A stretch of DNA of 64,000 bases from Actinoplanes nipponensis (lineage in GTDB: Bacteria > Actinomycetota > Actinomycetes > Mycobacteriales > Micromonosporaceae), in NCBI RefSeq assembly GCF_016862275.1, contig NZ_BOMQ01000061.1, forward strand, positions 124,001-188,000. Direction: 5' to 3'. Each line of letters begins with the position of its first letter. Position 1 is the stretch's first letter. Of the stretch, positions 16,150 through 23,992 are shown in pieces. The notes below the pieces were generated by a model. It worked only from the letters and a program-made list of their open reading frames with translations, was not told where the DNA came from and made no database searches. Made by a program: the position numbers and the translations under genes.

Positions 16150-17401
16150 CCTGCTGCGCGGCCGCCTTCGCGGTGCGGACGTAGTCGCCGACGAGCCGCG
16201 TCGCCACCGCGTCGTCGAGCCGGGCCCGGTTGTAGCAGAGCACCACGCGCAGCCCGCCGTTCTGCGGGTACAGCTGGAACTCGCACTGGAACCGGCTGCC
16301 CAGCTGGTCCACCACCACGATCTCGGCCTCCGCGCCGGCCACCCGCAGGCGCGCCGGCAGCTGCGGCACGAGCTGGAACATGACGTCGTCGGGCCGCCGG
16401 TCGTGCTCGGCCAGGATGTCGCCGCGCAGCAGCTGGTACGGCATCCGCTGGTGCACGAACGCGTCCATCGCCGTCGCGTGGGTGCGGCGCAGCACCTCGC
16501 CGAAGTCCGCCGGGTCGTCGATCCGGGTGCGCAGCACCGCCATGTTGGCCAGCAGACCGACGGTGTCCTGCAGCTCGGGCCGGGTCCGGTTGGCCATGAA
16601 CGAGGCCACCGCCAGGTCGTCGTCGCCGGTGAGCTCGCGCAGCACCAGGTAGTAGACGGCGAGCATGGCCGACGCGACGGTGGTGCGGTGCTGCCGGGCG
16701 ATCCGGCCCAGGGCGGAGACCGTGGCGGCGTCGATCGTGTCGGTGACGCTCGCGCTGACCCACGGCGCCCCGGGCGGCGTGGGCCGCAGCGGCAGCCGGG
16801 GGACCCGGGCGCCGGTCAGGTGGCCCGTCCAGTACGCCCGGTCGGCGGCCATCTCCGCGCCGGCCAGCCATTTCTCCTGCCACTCGCAGAACTGGGCGTA
16901 CTGCCAGCGCACTGCGGGCAGCGCCGGGCCGCCGCCGGTGAGCGACTGCAGGTCCCGCACGATCAGTCCGCAGGAGGCGCCGTCGGTCACCGCGTGGTGC
17001 AGGTTGACGCACAGGCCGTGGTCGTCCGGGCCGAGCCGGAACAGCGTGACCCGGGTGGGCCACTGCTCGGCGTCGACCGGCCGGAACACCTCGGTGGTGA
17101 CCGCCTCGCGCAGGGCGCCGGCCGGGTCCGGCGAGCTGATGTCCCGGCGTTCCATCAGCACCGGCCGGGGCTCCTGCACGAGCTGGGTCAGCCGGGCGCC
17201 GCGCCCGGTGAACGTGGTGCGCAGGCTCTCGTGGCGGGCGTGCAGCGCCGCCAGGCCGGCGCCGAGGCGCTCGGTGTCCAGCGGCCCGCGCAGGCGCAGC
17301 ACCACCGGGCAGTTCGTGGATCCGTGCCGGCCCCGCCACTGTTCGAGCACCCAGAGCAGCCGCTGGGCCACCGACGCGGGGACGCGCCTCACCTCGGCCA
17401 T
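16127..17401 (-). CDS. Free-standing NRPS condensation-domain protein
   Basis: The product is 424 residues from ATG 17401. It is a single condensation domain with no adenylation or carrier part. The active-site motif is NLHHAVTDGASCGLIVRDL (HHxxxDG, about residues 133-150). Later landmarks are VASFMANRTRPELQDTVGLLANMAVLRTRI (the usual GxFVNTxxLR region) and FVHQRMPYQLLRG (the PFE-like step). It would join two carrier-bound or free partners through an amide or ester bond. Plausible partners are the pyrrolyl carrier thioester and the aryl acid activated by the 19956-21560 ligase. Which ones is not determined. It overlaps the upstream P450 by 13 bases. Confidence 0.84.
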   Translation of the reverse strand: MAEVRRVPASVAQRLLWVLEQWRGRHGSTNCPVVLRLRGPLDTERLGAGLAALHARHESLRTTFTGRGARLTQLVQEPRPVLMERRDISSPDPAGALREAVTTEVFRPVDAEQWPTRVTLFRLGPDDHGLCVNLHHAVTDGASCGLIVRDLQSLTGGGPALPAVRWQYAQFCEWQEKWLAGAEMAADRAYWTGHLTGARVPRLPLRPTPPGAPWVSASVTDTIDAATVSALGRIARQHRTTVASAMLAVYYLVLRELTGDDDLAVASFMANRTRPELQDTVGLLANMAVLRTRIDDPADFGEVLRRTHATAMDAFVHQRMPYQLLRGDILAEHDRRPDDVMFQLVPQLPARLRVAGAEAEIVVVDQLGSRFQCEFQLYPQNGGLRVVLCYNRARLDDAVATRLVGDYVRTAKAAAQQEARSPRG

Positions 17402-18624
17402 ACCGTCACCGGCTGGGCCGAGAAGCCGCGCAGCACCAGGCTGTCGCGGCGGACGAACTTACCGCGCGGCGCCAGGCCGCCGGTGGCCGTGACCAGCGCC
17501 CGGAGCGCCGCGACCAGCTCCACCTTGGCCAGTCCCGCGCCCAGGCAGCGGTGGTGGCCGTAGCCGAACGCGAGGTGCGGGTTCGGGGAGCGTTCCAGGT
17601 CGAACGCGTCGGCGTCGGCGAAGGTCTCGTCGTCGCGGTTGGCCGAGCCGAACAGCACCAGCAGCCGCGCGCCGGCGGGCAGGTCGACCCCGCCCAGCCG
17701 GTCGTCGGCCACCGTGGCCCGCCACAGCCCCTGCACCGACGTGTCGTACCGCAGGGCCTCCTCGACCACCGGCTCGGCCAGCTCGGGCGCGGCCCAGAGC
17801 CGGCGGCGCACCTCGGGCCGGCGGACCAGGGTGTCGATGAGGTTGGTGAACAGGTTCGTGGTGGTCTCCACGCCGGCGACCAGCAGGAAGGCGCAGAACG
17901 CCATCACCTCGCGGTCGGAGAGCCCGGCGGCGTCGGTGGCGGCGACGACGCTGAGCAGGTCGTCGCTGGGTTCGTGCTTGCGCCGGCGGATCTCGGTGTA
18001 GAAGTAGCGGAACATGTCGTAGCCGCGGCCCAGCCGGGTGTCGGTGGCGCCGTTGGCGTCGAGATCGTCGGTGATCACCGACGCCCACTCGCGGAACTCG
18101 TCGCGCATCCCGGTGGGCACGCCGAGCAGCTCGGCCAGCACCAGCACGGGCAGGGGAGCGGCGAGGTCGCGGTAGATCTCCGCGTCGCCGCGTTCCGCGT
18201 TGGCCACCAGGTCGGCCACCAGGTCCGCCGCGACCCGCTCGATGCGCGGGGTCAGCCGGGCGATCGCGGAGCGCCCGAACGGGGCCAGCACGGCGCGCCG
18301 CAGCCGGCTGTGCTCCGGCGGGTCGGTCGCGATCAGCACCCGGACGCCGGGGGCGCCGATCCGGTAGTCCACCGACTGGGGCGCGTGCAGGCTCTGCACC
18401 GCGCCCATGCCCAGCTGCGACGAGAACCTGTACGGGTCGCTGAGCACCTCGACCACGTCGGCGTACCGGGACACCACCCACAGGTCATGGTTGGCGAGGT
18501 AGCTCACCGGCGCCTGCTCGCGCAGCCACCGGTACCCCGGGTACGGGTCCGACACCGTCGCTGCCTGGTCCGGATCGAAGGGGCAGGAGGGCGGGAGTTC
18601 CGCCGCCCGGTGCGGTGACTTCAT
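17389..18624 (-). CDS. Cytochrome P450, canonical
   Basis: The product is 411 residues from ATG 18624 (MKSPHRAAELPPSCPFDPD). The frame is open to 18678 but that extension lacks a ribosome site. All motifs are regular: C-helix DPPEHSRLRRAVLAPFG, I-helix LLVAGVETTTNLF, ExxR EEALRY and heme loop LAFGYGHHRCLGAGLAKVEL. It therefore contrasts with the two aberrant P450s at 9702-12078. It is likely a hydroxylase or epoxidase of the cluster pathway, translationally coupled to the condensation-domain gene by a 13-base overlap, which suggests they act in sequence or need matched amounts. Confidence 0.87.
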   Translation of the reverse strand: MKSPHRAAELPPSCPFDPDQAATVSDPYPGYRWLREQAPVSYLANHDLWVVSRYADVVEVLSDPYRFSSQLGMGAVQSLHAPQSVDYRIGAPGVRVLIATDPPEHSRLRRAVLAPFGRSAIARLTPRIERVAADLVADLVANAERGDAEIYRDLAAPLPVLVLAELLGVPTGMRDEFREWASVITDDLDANGATDTRLGRGYDMFRYFYTEIRRRKHEPSDDLLSVVAATDAAGLSDREVMAFCAFLLVAGVETTTNLFTNLIDTLVRRPEVRRRLWAAPELAEPVVEEALRYDTSVQGLWRATVADDRLGGVDLPAGARLLVLFGSANRDDETFADADAFDLERSPNPHLAFGYGHHRCLGAGLAKVELVAALRALVTATGGLAPRGKFVRRDSLVLRGFSAQPVTVWPR

Positions 18625-18712
18625 GCCTGCCGAGGCTGTCAGGCCGTGCCGGGCTAGTCGAGCGCCGCAATCTTCCACCCACCGGCCGGCGCCGGGCCCG
18701 CGGCCTCGGGGC

Positions 18713-19345
18713 TCAGCGGGCCGGGGCGCGGCGGATCAGCGTCAGTCCGGCCCGGACGGTCAGCAGCACCTGGACCAGGTCGGCGCGGCCGGCCACGTGG
18801 CTGTTGAACGCCTTGATCGACGCGGCGTCCTCGGCGTTGGTGGTGATGGCGAACTGCAGCGCGTTGTCCACGGCGACGACACCGTGCTCGCTGAGCAGGG
18901 GCAGCACCGCGTCGAGGTAGCGGATGTAGGACCGCTTGTCCGCGTCGAAGAACATCAGGTCGAACGGGCCGGTGAGGCCGGCGAGCGTGTCCAGGGCGGG
19001 CCCCTCGCACAGCTCGATGCGGTCGGCGTACGGCGAGGCGGCGAAGTGCCGGCGGGCCAGCGCGGCGTGGTGCGCGTCGGCCTCCAGCGTCACGATCCGG
19101 CAGCCGGCCGGCATCGCCTCGGCCATGCTGAGGGCGGAGTAGCCGGTGAACGTGCCGATCTCCAGGATGCGCCGGGGACGCTGCATCGCGACCAGCATCG
19201 CCAGCAGCGCGCCCTCGAGCGCGCCGACCATCATCTCCGGCCGCTCGGTCGCCGACTCGGTGGCGGCGGCCACCTCGGCCAGCAGCGGTGACGGCGGGCT
19301 CGTGTGCTCCGCGGCGTACTGCTCGATCTTGGGCCGGACGATCAT
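18713..19345 (-). CDS. SAM-dependent O-methyltransferase (CCoAOMT/catechol-OMT type)
   Basis: The product is 210 residues from ATG 19345. The frame is open much further upstream but that part is Arg-rich nonsense. SAM-binding motif ILEIGTFTGYSALSMAEAMP, then IVTLEADAHHAALAR, and the metal/catalytic motif DLMFFDADKRSYIRYLDAVLPLL followed by GVVAVDNAL are the marks of methyltransferase family 3. Members methylate catechol-type hydroxyls in a divalent-metal-dependent way. With an aryl-AMP ligase nearby, a dihydroxyaryl group is a plausible substrate. It overlaps the VOC gene stop by four bases (ATGA). Confidence 0.87.
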   Translation of the reverse strand: MIVRPKIEQYAAEHTSPPSPLLAEVAAATESATERPEMMVGALEGALLAMLVAMQRPRRILEIGTFTGYSALSMAEAMPAGCRIVTLEADAHHAALARRHFAASPYADRIELCEGPALDTLAGLTGPFDLMFFDADKRSYIRYLDAVLPLLSEHGVVAVDNALQFAITTNAEDAASIKAFNSHVAGRADLVQVLLTVRAGLTLIRRAPAR

Positions 19346-19803
19346 GTCGGGCCGCCTCGCTTCCCTGTCTGCCGCTCGCTCGCGCCCCAGTCCCGGGCCG
19401 GGACGTCGCGCACGTGCTGGCTGAACTCCCACATGTGACCCTCGCGGTCGCGCACCATGTACTGCCGCAGGCCCCACGGCTTGTCCGTGGGCCGGTGCAG
19501 CGTCGCGACGCCGGCCCGCTGCACCGCCGCGAAGTGGCCGTCGACGTCGTCGACGAACACGATGACCTTCTTGCACACGTGCCCGTCGTCGGCCACGCTC
19601 CGCAGCTCGCCGCCCGCGCCGGTCAGCATGATCACCCCACCGCCGGTGTCCATGTCGGCGTGGCTCACCCGGCCGTCGTCCAGGGTGTGCCGCAGGGTCT
19701 CCCGGAAGCCGAACACCCGGGACAGCCAGTCGAGCGCGGCGGCCACGTCCGCGTAGACGAGTTCGGGCACGACGCGCGGGAAACCGTCGCGCGGGTTGTA
19801 CAT
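19342..19803 (-). CDS. VOC (glyoxalase/bleomycin-resistance-like) family protein
   Basis: The product is 153 residues from ATG 19803, which has AAGGGGA upstream. The first module is RVVPELVYADVAAALDWLSRVFGF and the second is VIVFVDDVDGHFAAVQRAGVATLHRPTDKPWGLRQYMVRDREGHMWEFSQHV, the usual VOC repeat with the WGxRxYxxxDxEGHxWEF ending. The C-terminal 20 residues (RDWGASERQTGKRGG) are extra. It is first in a short minus-strand operon with the methyltransferase. Drug-binding self-protection or a dioxygenase-like tailoring step are both possible. Confidence 0.78.
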   Translation of the reverse strand: MYNPRDGFPRVVPELVYADVAAALDWLSRVFGFRETLRHTLDDGRVSHADMDTGGGVIMLTGAGGELRSVADDGHVCKKVIVFVDDVDGHFAAVQRAGVATLHRPTDKPWGLRQYMVRDREGHMWEFSQHVRDVPARDWGASERQTGKRGGPT

Positions 19804-19955
19804 CGCGGTCCCCTTGTCCCCGGCCGGAACCCCGTGCCCGGCCGGACGATCGGACGGTATCCCGCGGTCGTACTCCCGGAAAGGCGGGTTCGTGGCGTGC
19901 ACCGGCGATCGGTGGTCAAATACCTCAGCCGGAGCATGGAAAGCGAGACCACGCG

Positions 19956-21560
19956 ATGTTGGATTTCGACGGATTCCCGGAGGAGTTCGCGCGCCGTTAC
20001 CGCGAGGCCGGGTACTGGCGCGGGGAGACCCTGGGCGAGCTGCTGCGACGGTGGGCCGCCGCGCCCGAGCCGCGCGTGGCCATCGTGGACGACGAGCAGC
20101 GCCGCTGGACGTACGCCGAACTGGACGCCTGGGCCGACCGGCTGGCGGCCGGGTTCCGGGCGCTCGGCATCGACCGCGGCGACCCGGTCGTGGTGCAGCT
20201 GCCCAACTCGGCGGCCTTCGCCGCCGTCAGCATCGCGCTGTTCCGGCTGGGCGCGCCGCCGGTGTTCGCGCTGCCGAACCATCGCCGCAACGAGATCGTC
20301 TACCTGTGCGAGGCCGCGGAGGCGGTCGCGTACGTGATCCCGGACGTCCACCAGGGTTTCGACTACCGCCCGCTGGCCGCCGAGGTGGCGGGCCGGGTCA
20401 AGACCGTGGAGCACGTGCTGGTGGACGGCGATCCGGGCGAGGCCACCGCGCTGCGCGACGTCGAGGCCGAGCCGTGCCCGCTCCCCGGGCCCGACCCGGC
20501 GGACGTCGCGTTCTTCCTGCTCTCCGGGGGCACCACCGGGCTGCCCAAGCTGATCCCGCGGACCCACGACGACTACGCGTACCAGCTGCGGGCCACGGCC
20601 GAGGGGCTGCGCCACGACGAGAACAGCACCTACCTCGCCGCGCTGCCGATCGCGCACAACGCCGCGCTGGGCTGCCCGGGGCTGCTGGGCACGCTGCTGG
20701 TCGGCGGCAAGGTGGTGCTGCCGCCGAGCCCCAGCCCGGACGACTGCTTCGACCTCATCGAGGAGGAGGCGGTCACCCTCGTCACGCTGATGCCGCCGCT
20801 GGTGCTGATGTGGCTGGAGTCGGCCGGCTTCTACGACGTCGACTTCTCCCGGCTGCTCATCCAGGTGGGCAGCGCCCGGTTCGCCCCGGAGGTCGCCCGG
20901 CGCATCTACTCCGAGCTGGGCGCCACGCTGACGCACTGGTTCGGGATGGCCGAGGGGCTGCTCACCTTCACCCGCCTCGACGACCCGCTCGACGTGATCA
21001 TCCACACCCAGGGCCGTCCCCTGTGTCCGGACGACGAGCTGCGGGTGGTCGACGACCGGGACCGCGACGTGCCGGCGGGCGCGATCGGCGAGCTGCTCAC
21101 CCGGGGGCCGTACACGCTGCGGGGCTACTACCGGGTGCCCGAGCACAACGCCAAGGCGTTCACCGCTGACGGCTTCCTGCGCACCGGCGACCTGGTCCGG
21201 TTCACACCCGAGGGCAACATGGTCGTCGAGGGACGGATCAAGGACGTCATCAACCGCGGCGGCGAGAAGGTGTCGGCCGGCGAGGTGGAGGACCTGCTGA
21301 TCACCCATCCCGCGGTCCGCGAGGTGGCGGTCGTGGCCATGCCGGACAAGCTGCTGGGCGAGCGGACCTGCGCCTGGGTCGTGCCGCGGGGCGAGGCGCC
21401 GGGGCTGGAGGCGCTGCGGTCGTTCCTGCGCTCGCAGGGCCTCGCCGACTACAAGCTGCCCGACCGGCTGGAGCTGACCGACGGCTTCCCGCACACCAAG
21501 GTCGGCAAGGTCGACAAGGCGGAACTCCGCGAGCAGGTGGCGGCCCGGGTGACGGGCTGA
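19956..21560 (+). CDS. Aryl-AMP ligase (DhbE/EntE family) with salicylate-like pocket
   Basis: The product is 534 residues from ATG 19956. It aligns along its length with DhbE (539 residues): the ATP loop FFLLSGGTTGLPKLIPRTHDDY, the pocket stretch PIAHNAALGCPGLLG, HWFGMAEGLLTFTRLDDP, RGPYTLRGYYRVPEHNAKAF, the hinge GRIKDVINRGGEKVSAGEVED and a C-terminal Lys in TKVGKVDKAELRE. In DhbE numbering, Asn235 (carboxylate/2-OH contact) is kept, position 240 is Cys and the V337 equivalent is Leu (L336 here). As I recall, Cys/Leu marks salicylate rather than 2,3-dihydroxybenzoate enzymes. Position 236 is Ala instead of an aromatic residue, which widens the pocket. It makes an aryl-AMP for a carrier protein. 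No aryl carrier protein is visible in the window. Confidence 0.85.
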   Translation: MLDFDGFPEEFARRYREAGYWRGETLGELLRRWAAAPEPRVAIVDDEQRRWTYAELDAWADRLAAGFRALGIDRGDPVVVQLPNSAAFAAVSIALFRLGAPPVFALPNHRRNEIVYLCEAAEAVAYVIPDVHQGFDYRPLAAEVAGRVKTVEHVLVDGDPGEATALRDVEAEPCPLPGPDPADVAFFLLSGGTTGLPKLIPRTHDDYAYQLRATAEGLRHDENSTYLAALPIAHNAALGCPGLLGTLLVGGKVVLPPSPSPDDCFDLIEEEAVTLVTLMPPLVLMWLESAGFYDVDFSRLLIQVGSARFAPEVARRIYSELGATLTHWFGMAEGLLTFTRLDDPLDVIIHTQGRPLCPDDELRVVDDRDRDVPAGAIGELLTRGPYTLRGYYRVPEHNAKAFTADGFLRTGDLVRFTPEGNMVVEGRIKDVINRGGEKVSAGEVEDLLITHPAVREVAVVAMPDKLLGERTCAWVVPRGEAPGLEALRSFLRSQGLADYKLPDRLELTDGFPHTKVGKVDKAELREQVAARVTG

Positions 21561-21574
21561 GACGGGAGCACGGC

Positions 21575-22864
21575 ATGACCCAGGACGACTCCGCAGCGCG
21601 GCGGTTCGACGTGGCGGCGATCCGCGCGGACTTCCCGATCCTGAGCCGCCGCGTACGCGGGGACCGGCCCTTGATCTATCTCGACTCGGCCGCGACGTCG
21701 CAGAAGCCCCTGCGGGTGCTCGACGCCGAGCGCGAGTTCTACCTGGAGCACAACGCCGCGGCCCACCGGGGCACGCACCTGCTCGCCGAGGAAGCCACCG
21801 ACGCCTACGAGGGCGCCCGCGAGCGGGTCGCGGCCTTCCTCGGCGCGACCCCCGCCGAGATCGTCTTCACCCGGAACGCGACCGAGGCGATCAACCTGCT
21901 GACCTACGCCATCAGCAACGCCACCCTCGCCGGCTCGGCCGCCGGCCGGCTGCGGCTCGGCCCGGGCGACGAGGTGCTGGTCACGGAGCTGGAGCATCAC
22001 GCGAACCTGGTCCCGTGGCAGCAGCTCTGCGAGCGTACGGGCGCCACGCTGCGCTGGGCGCCGGTCACAGCGGAGGGACGGCTCGACGCCGACCGCCTGG
22101 CCCACCTCATCTCCCCGCGCACCAGGTTCCTCGCCCTGACCCACCAGTCCAATGTGACCGGCGCCGTCTCGCCGCTGGCGGAGATCGTCAAGGTCGCGCA
22201 CGACGCGGAGGTGCTGGTGGCCGTCGACGCGGCGCAGTCGGTGCCGCACTTCCCGGTGGACGTCACGCAGCTGGGTGTCGACTTCCTCTGCTTCTCCGGG
22301 CACAAGATGCTCGCCCCGTACGGGATCGGGGTGCTCTTCGGCCGCGCCGAGCTGCTGGCCCTGATGCCGCCGTTCCTCACCGGGGGTTCGATGATCGAGG
22401 TGGTCACCATGGAGCGGTCGTCGTTCCTGCCGCCGCCGCAGCGCTTCGAGCCCGGCGTCCCGCCGGCGGCGCAGGCGGCCGGCCTGGCGGCGGCGTGCGA
22501 CTACCTCGCCGAGCTCGGCATGGCCCGCATCGCGGCCCACGAGGAGGAGCTGACGGCACACGCCCTGGACACCGTCGGCGCGTTGCCGGGGGTGCGGATC
22601 CTCGGGCCGGGCACGGCCAAGGACCGGGGCAGCTCGGTCTCGTTCGTCGTCGAAGGGGTCCACCCGCACGACGTGGGCCAGTACCTCGACGACCTCGGCA
22701 TCGCGGTGCGCACCGGACATCACTGCGCCTGGCCGCTGCACCGTGCGCTGGGGGCGCAGTCCAGCACGCGCGCGTCGTTCTACCTCTACAACACCCACGA
22801 GGAGGTCGAGGCGCTCGGCCGGGGGATCCGCGAGGCGCAGCGGTACTTCGGCGCGGGCACGTAG
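21575..22864 (+). CDS. SufS-type (group II) cysteine desulfurase
   Basis: The product is 429 residues from ATG 21575 (GGGAG 8 bases upstream), 14 bases after the aryl-AMP ligase stop, so co-transcribed. The PLP lysine is in SGHKMLAPYGIGVLFG (Lys244). The persulfide cysteine lies in RTGHHCAWPLHRALG (Cys384). ELEHHANLVPWQQL and the N-terminal YLDSAATSQKP are also family features. Such enzymes take sulfur from cysteine as an enzyme persulfide. Here it is not in a suf operon: no sufBCD or sufU is near. It may feed sulfur into a thio-group, thiazole or thioacid of the cluster product. That is inference from position. Confidence 0.87.
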   Translation: MTQDDSAARRFDVAAIRADFPILSRRVRGDRPLIYLDSAATSQKPLRVLDAEREFYLEHNAAAHRGTHLLAEEATDAYEGARERVAAFLGATPAEIVFTRNATEAINLLTYAISNATLAGSAAGRLRLGPGDEVLVTELEHHANLVPWQQLCERTGATLRWAPVTAEGRLDADRLAHLISPRTRFLALTHQSNVTGAVSPLAEIVKVAHDAEVLVAVDAAQSVPHFPVDVTQLGVDFLCFSGHKMLAPYGIGVLFGRAELLALMPPFLTGGSMIEVVTMERSSFLPPPQRFEPGVPPAAQAAGLAAACDYLAELGMARIAAHEEELTAHALDTVGALPGVRILGPGTAKDRGSSVSFVVEGVHPHDVGQYLDDLGIAVRTGHHCAWPLHRALGAQSSTRASFYLYNTHEEVEALGRGIREAQRYFGAGT

Positions 22865-23127
22865 GAAGCTTTGCGGGAAGTGGATTCGGCCGGTGGGGCC
22901 GGATCGGGGTGCGCTTCGCCGTGGTCGCAGGCAGGGCCGATAGCCGGTCGGGGCCCGGATGGGCCGAGCGGATGGCCGGCCCGGCCGGGCGGACCCGGTG
23001 GAACAAGAACGTCGCGCTTGGCGGAGTTCGCCGGCGTCGGCAACCAACACGGTGGGACGCAGGCCCTCGACGAGCAGTTCGTCGACCATCGCAAGGGTCG
23101 GGCAGGGTGGCGCGGTGTCATCGCGCC
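22865..23127. other. Non-coding boundary region
   Basis: No supported gene. Open frames here are shadows with Pro/Arg/Gly-rich products. It separates the cysteine desulfurase from a decayed transposase and probably marks the right border of the metabolite cluster. Confidence 0.4.
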
Positions 23128-23823
23128 GTGGGTTACCCGTCCGACCTGAGCGACGCCCAGTGGGACCTGGTCAAGGACCTGCTTCGGAGCCGAGTGCGGA
23201 CGGCCGGCCTGAGAAGCACCCGCGGCGCGAGATCGTCAACGCGATCCTCTACCGCTCGGGCTGTCCCGGGCGGTACCTGCCGGCGGATCTGTCGCCACGG
23301 CAGACCGTGTACTGGTATCTCGCCCGCTGGGAAGACGCTGGCGTCACCGAGAATCTGCTCGCCGGGCTGCGGACCAAGCCCGAGCCGTCGGCCGGAGTGC
23401 TCGAATCCCAGAGTGTCAAACGTGCCGACACCGTCGGACACGACTCGCGGGGCTACGACGCGGGTAAGAAGATCAACGGCAGGAAGCGGTTCATCGTCAC
23501 CGACACCGCCGGGCTGCTGATCACCGTCGCCGTCCTGGCCGCCTCGTGGCAGGACCGCGACGGCGGTAGGCCAGCCCCGCTCAGCGTCGCTCGAAACCAC
23601 CGTCGAGCTCGTGCGTTAGCCCGCCGACCAGCGAGGATTCGCTGTGCAGCCGCGCCGCTGGGTCGTGGACAGGACCCTGGCGTGGCTGACCGCCAACCGC
23701 CGGTTGGCCCGCGACTACGAACGCCAGCCGCAGGTCGCCGAGGCCCTCATCCGCTGGGCCGCGACCGCCGGCATGACCCGCCGACAACCCGCCCGACGTC
23801 AACGCCGCCGCACCTTCACCTGA
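23128..23823 (+). pseudogene. Decayed IS5-family transposase
   Basis: The piece YPSDLSDAQWDLVKDLL (from 23131) starts an IS5-type transposase. The frame then shifts to DGRPEKHPRREIVNAILYRSG...GRYLPADLSPRQTVYWYLARWEDAGVTENLLAGL, followed by PSAGVLESQSVKRADTVGHDSRGYDAGKKINGRKRF...LAASWQDRDG. After about 50 lost residues, a third frame reads RGFAVQPRRWVVDRTLAWLTANRRLARDYER and ends at TGA 23823. At least two frameshifts, an in-frame stop (TAG near 23615) and internal deletions make it inactive. No terminal inverted repeats were recognised. It lies at the edge of the metabolite cluster. Confidence 0.85.
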
Positions 23824-23992
23824 CCAATCTCAAGGGCGGTTCGTGACGAAGCGGTGGAGCGCCTGATCATGCCGGCATCAACCCCCGTCTGTCACCCTCA
23901 GCCACTCGAAGGTACGAAGCACCAGGTGGAAATGCCGGTCGTTCGTTGATGACCCGACCGGAAACGTCCGCCCCACCCGACGCTCCCCGGCG

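Noticed and set aside
18713..19576. Longer start for the CCoAOMT-type gene
   Set aside because: The upstream extension is Arg/Ala-rich antisense-like sequence over the VOC gene. ATG 19345 gives the normal family length and a four-base overlap.
1..22864. Aminocoumarin (clorobiocin/coumermycin) cluster
   Set aside because: The pyrrole module and StrR-type activator fit, but no NovH/NovI-type pair, aminocoumarin ligase, gyrase resistance gene or deoxysugar genes are visible.
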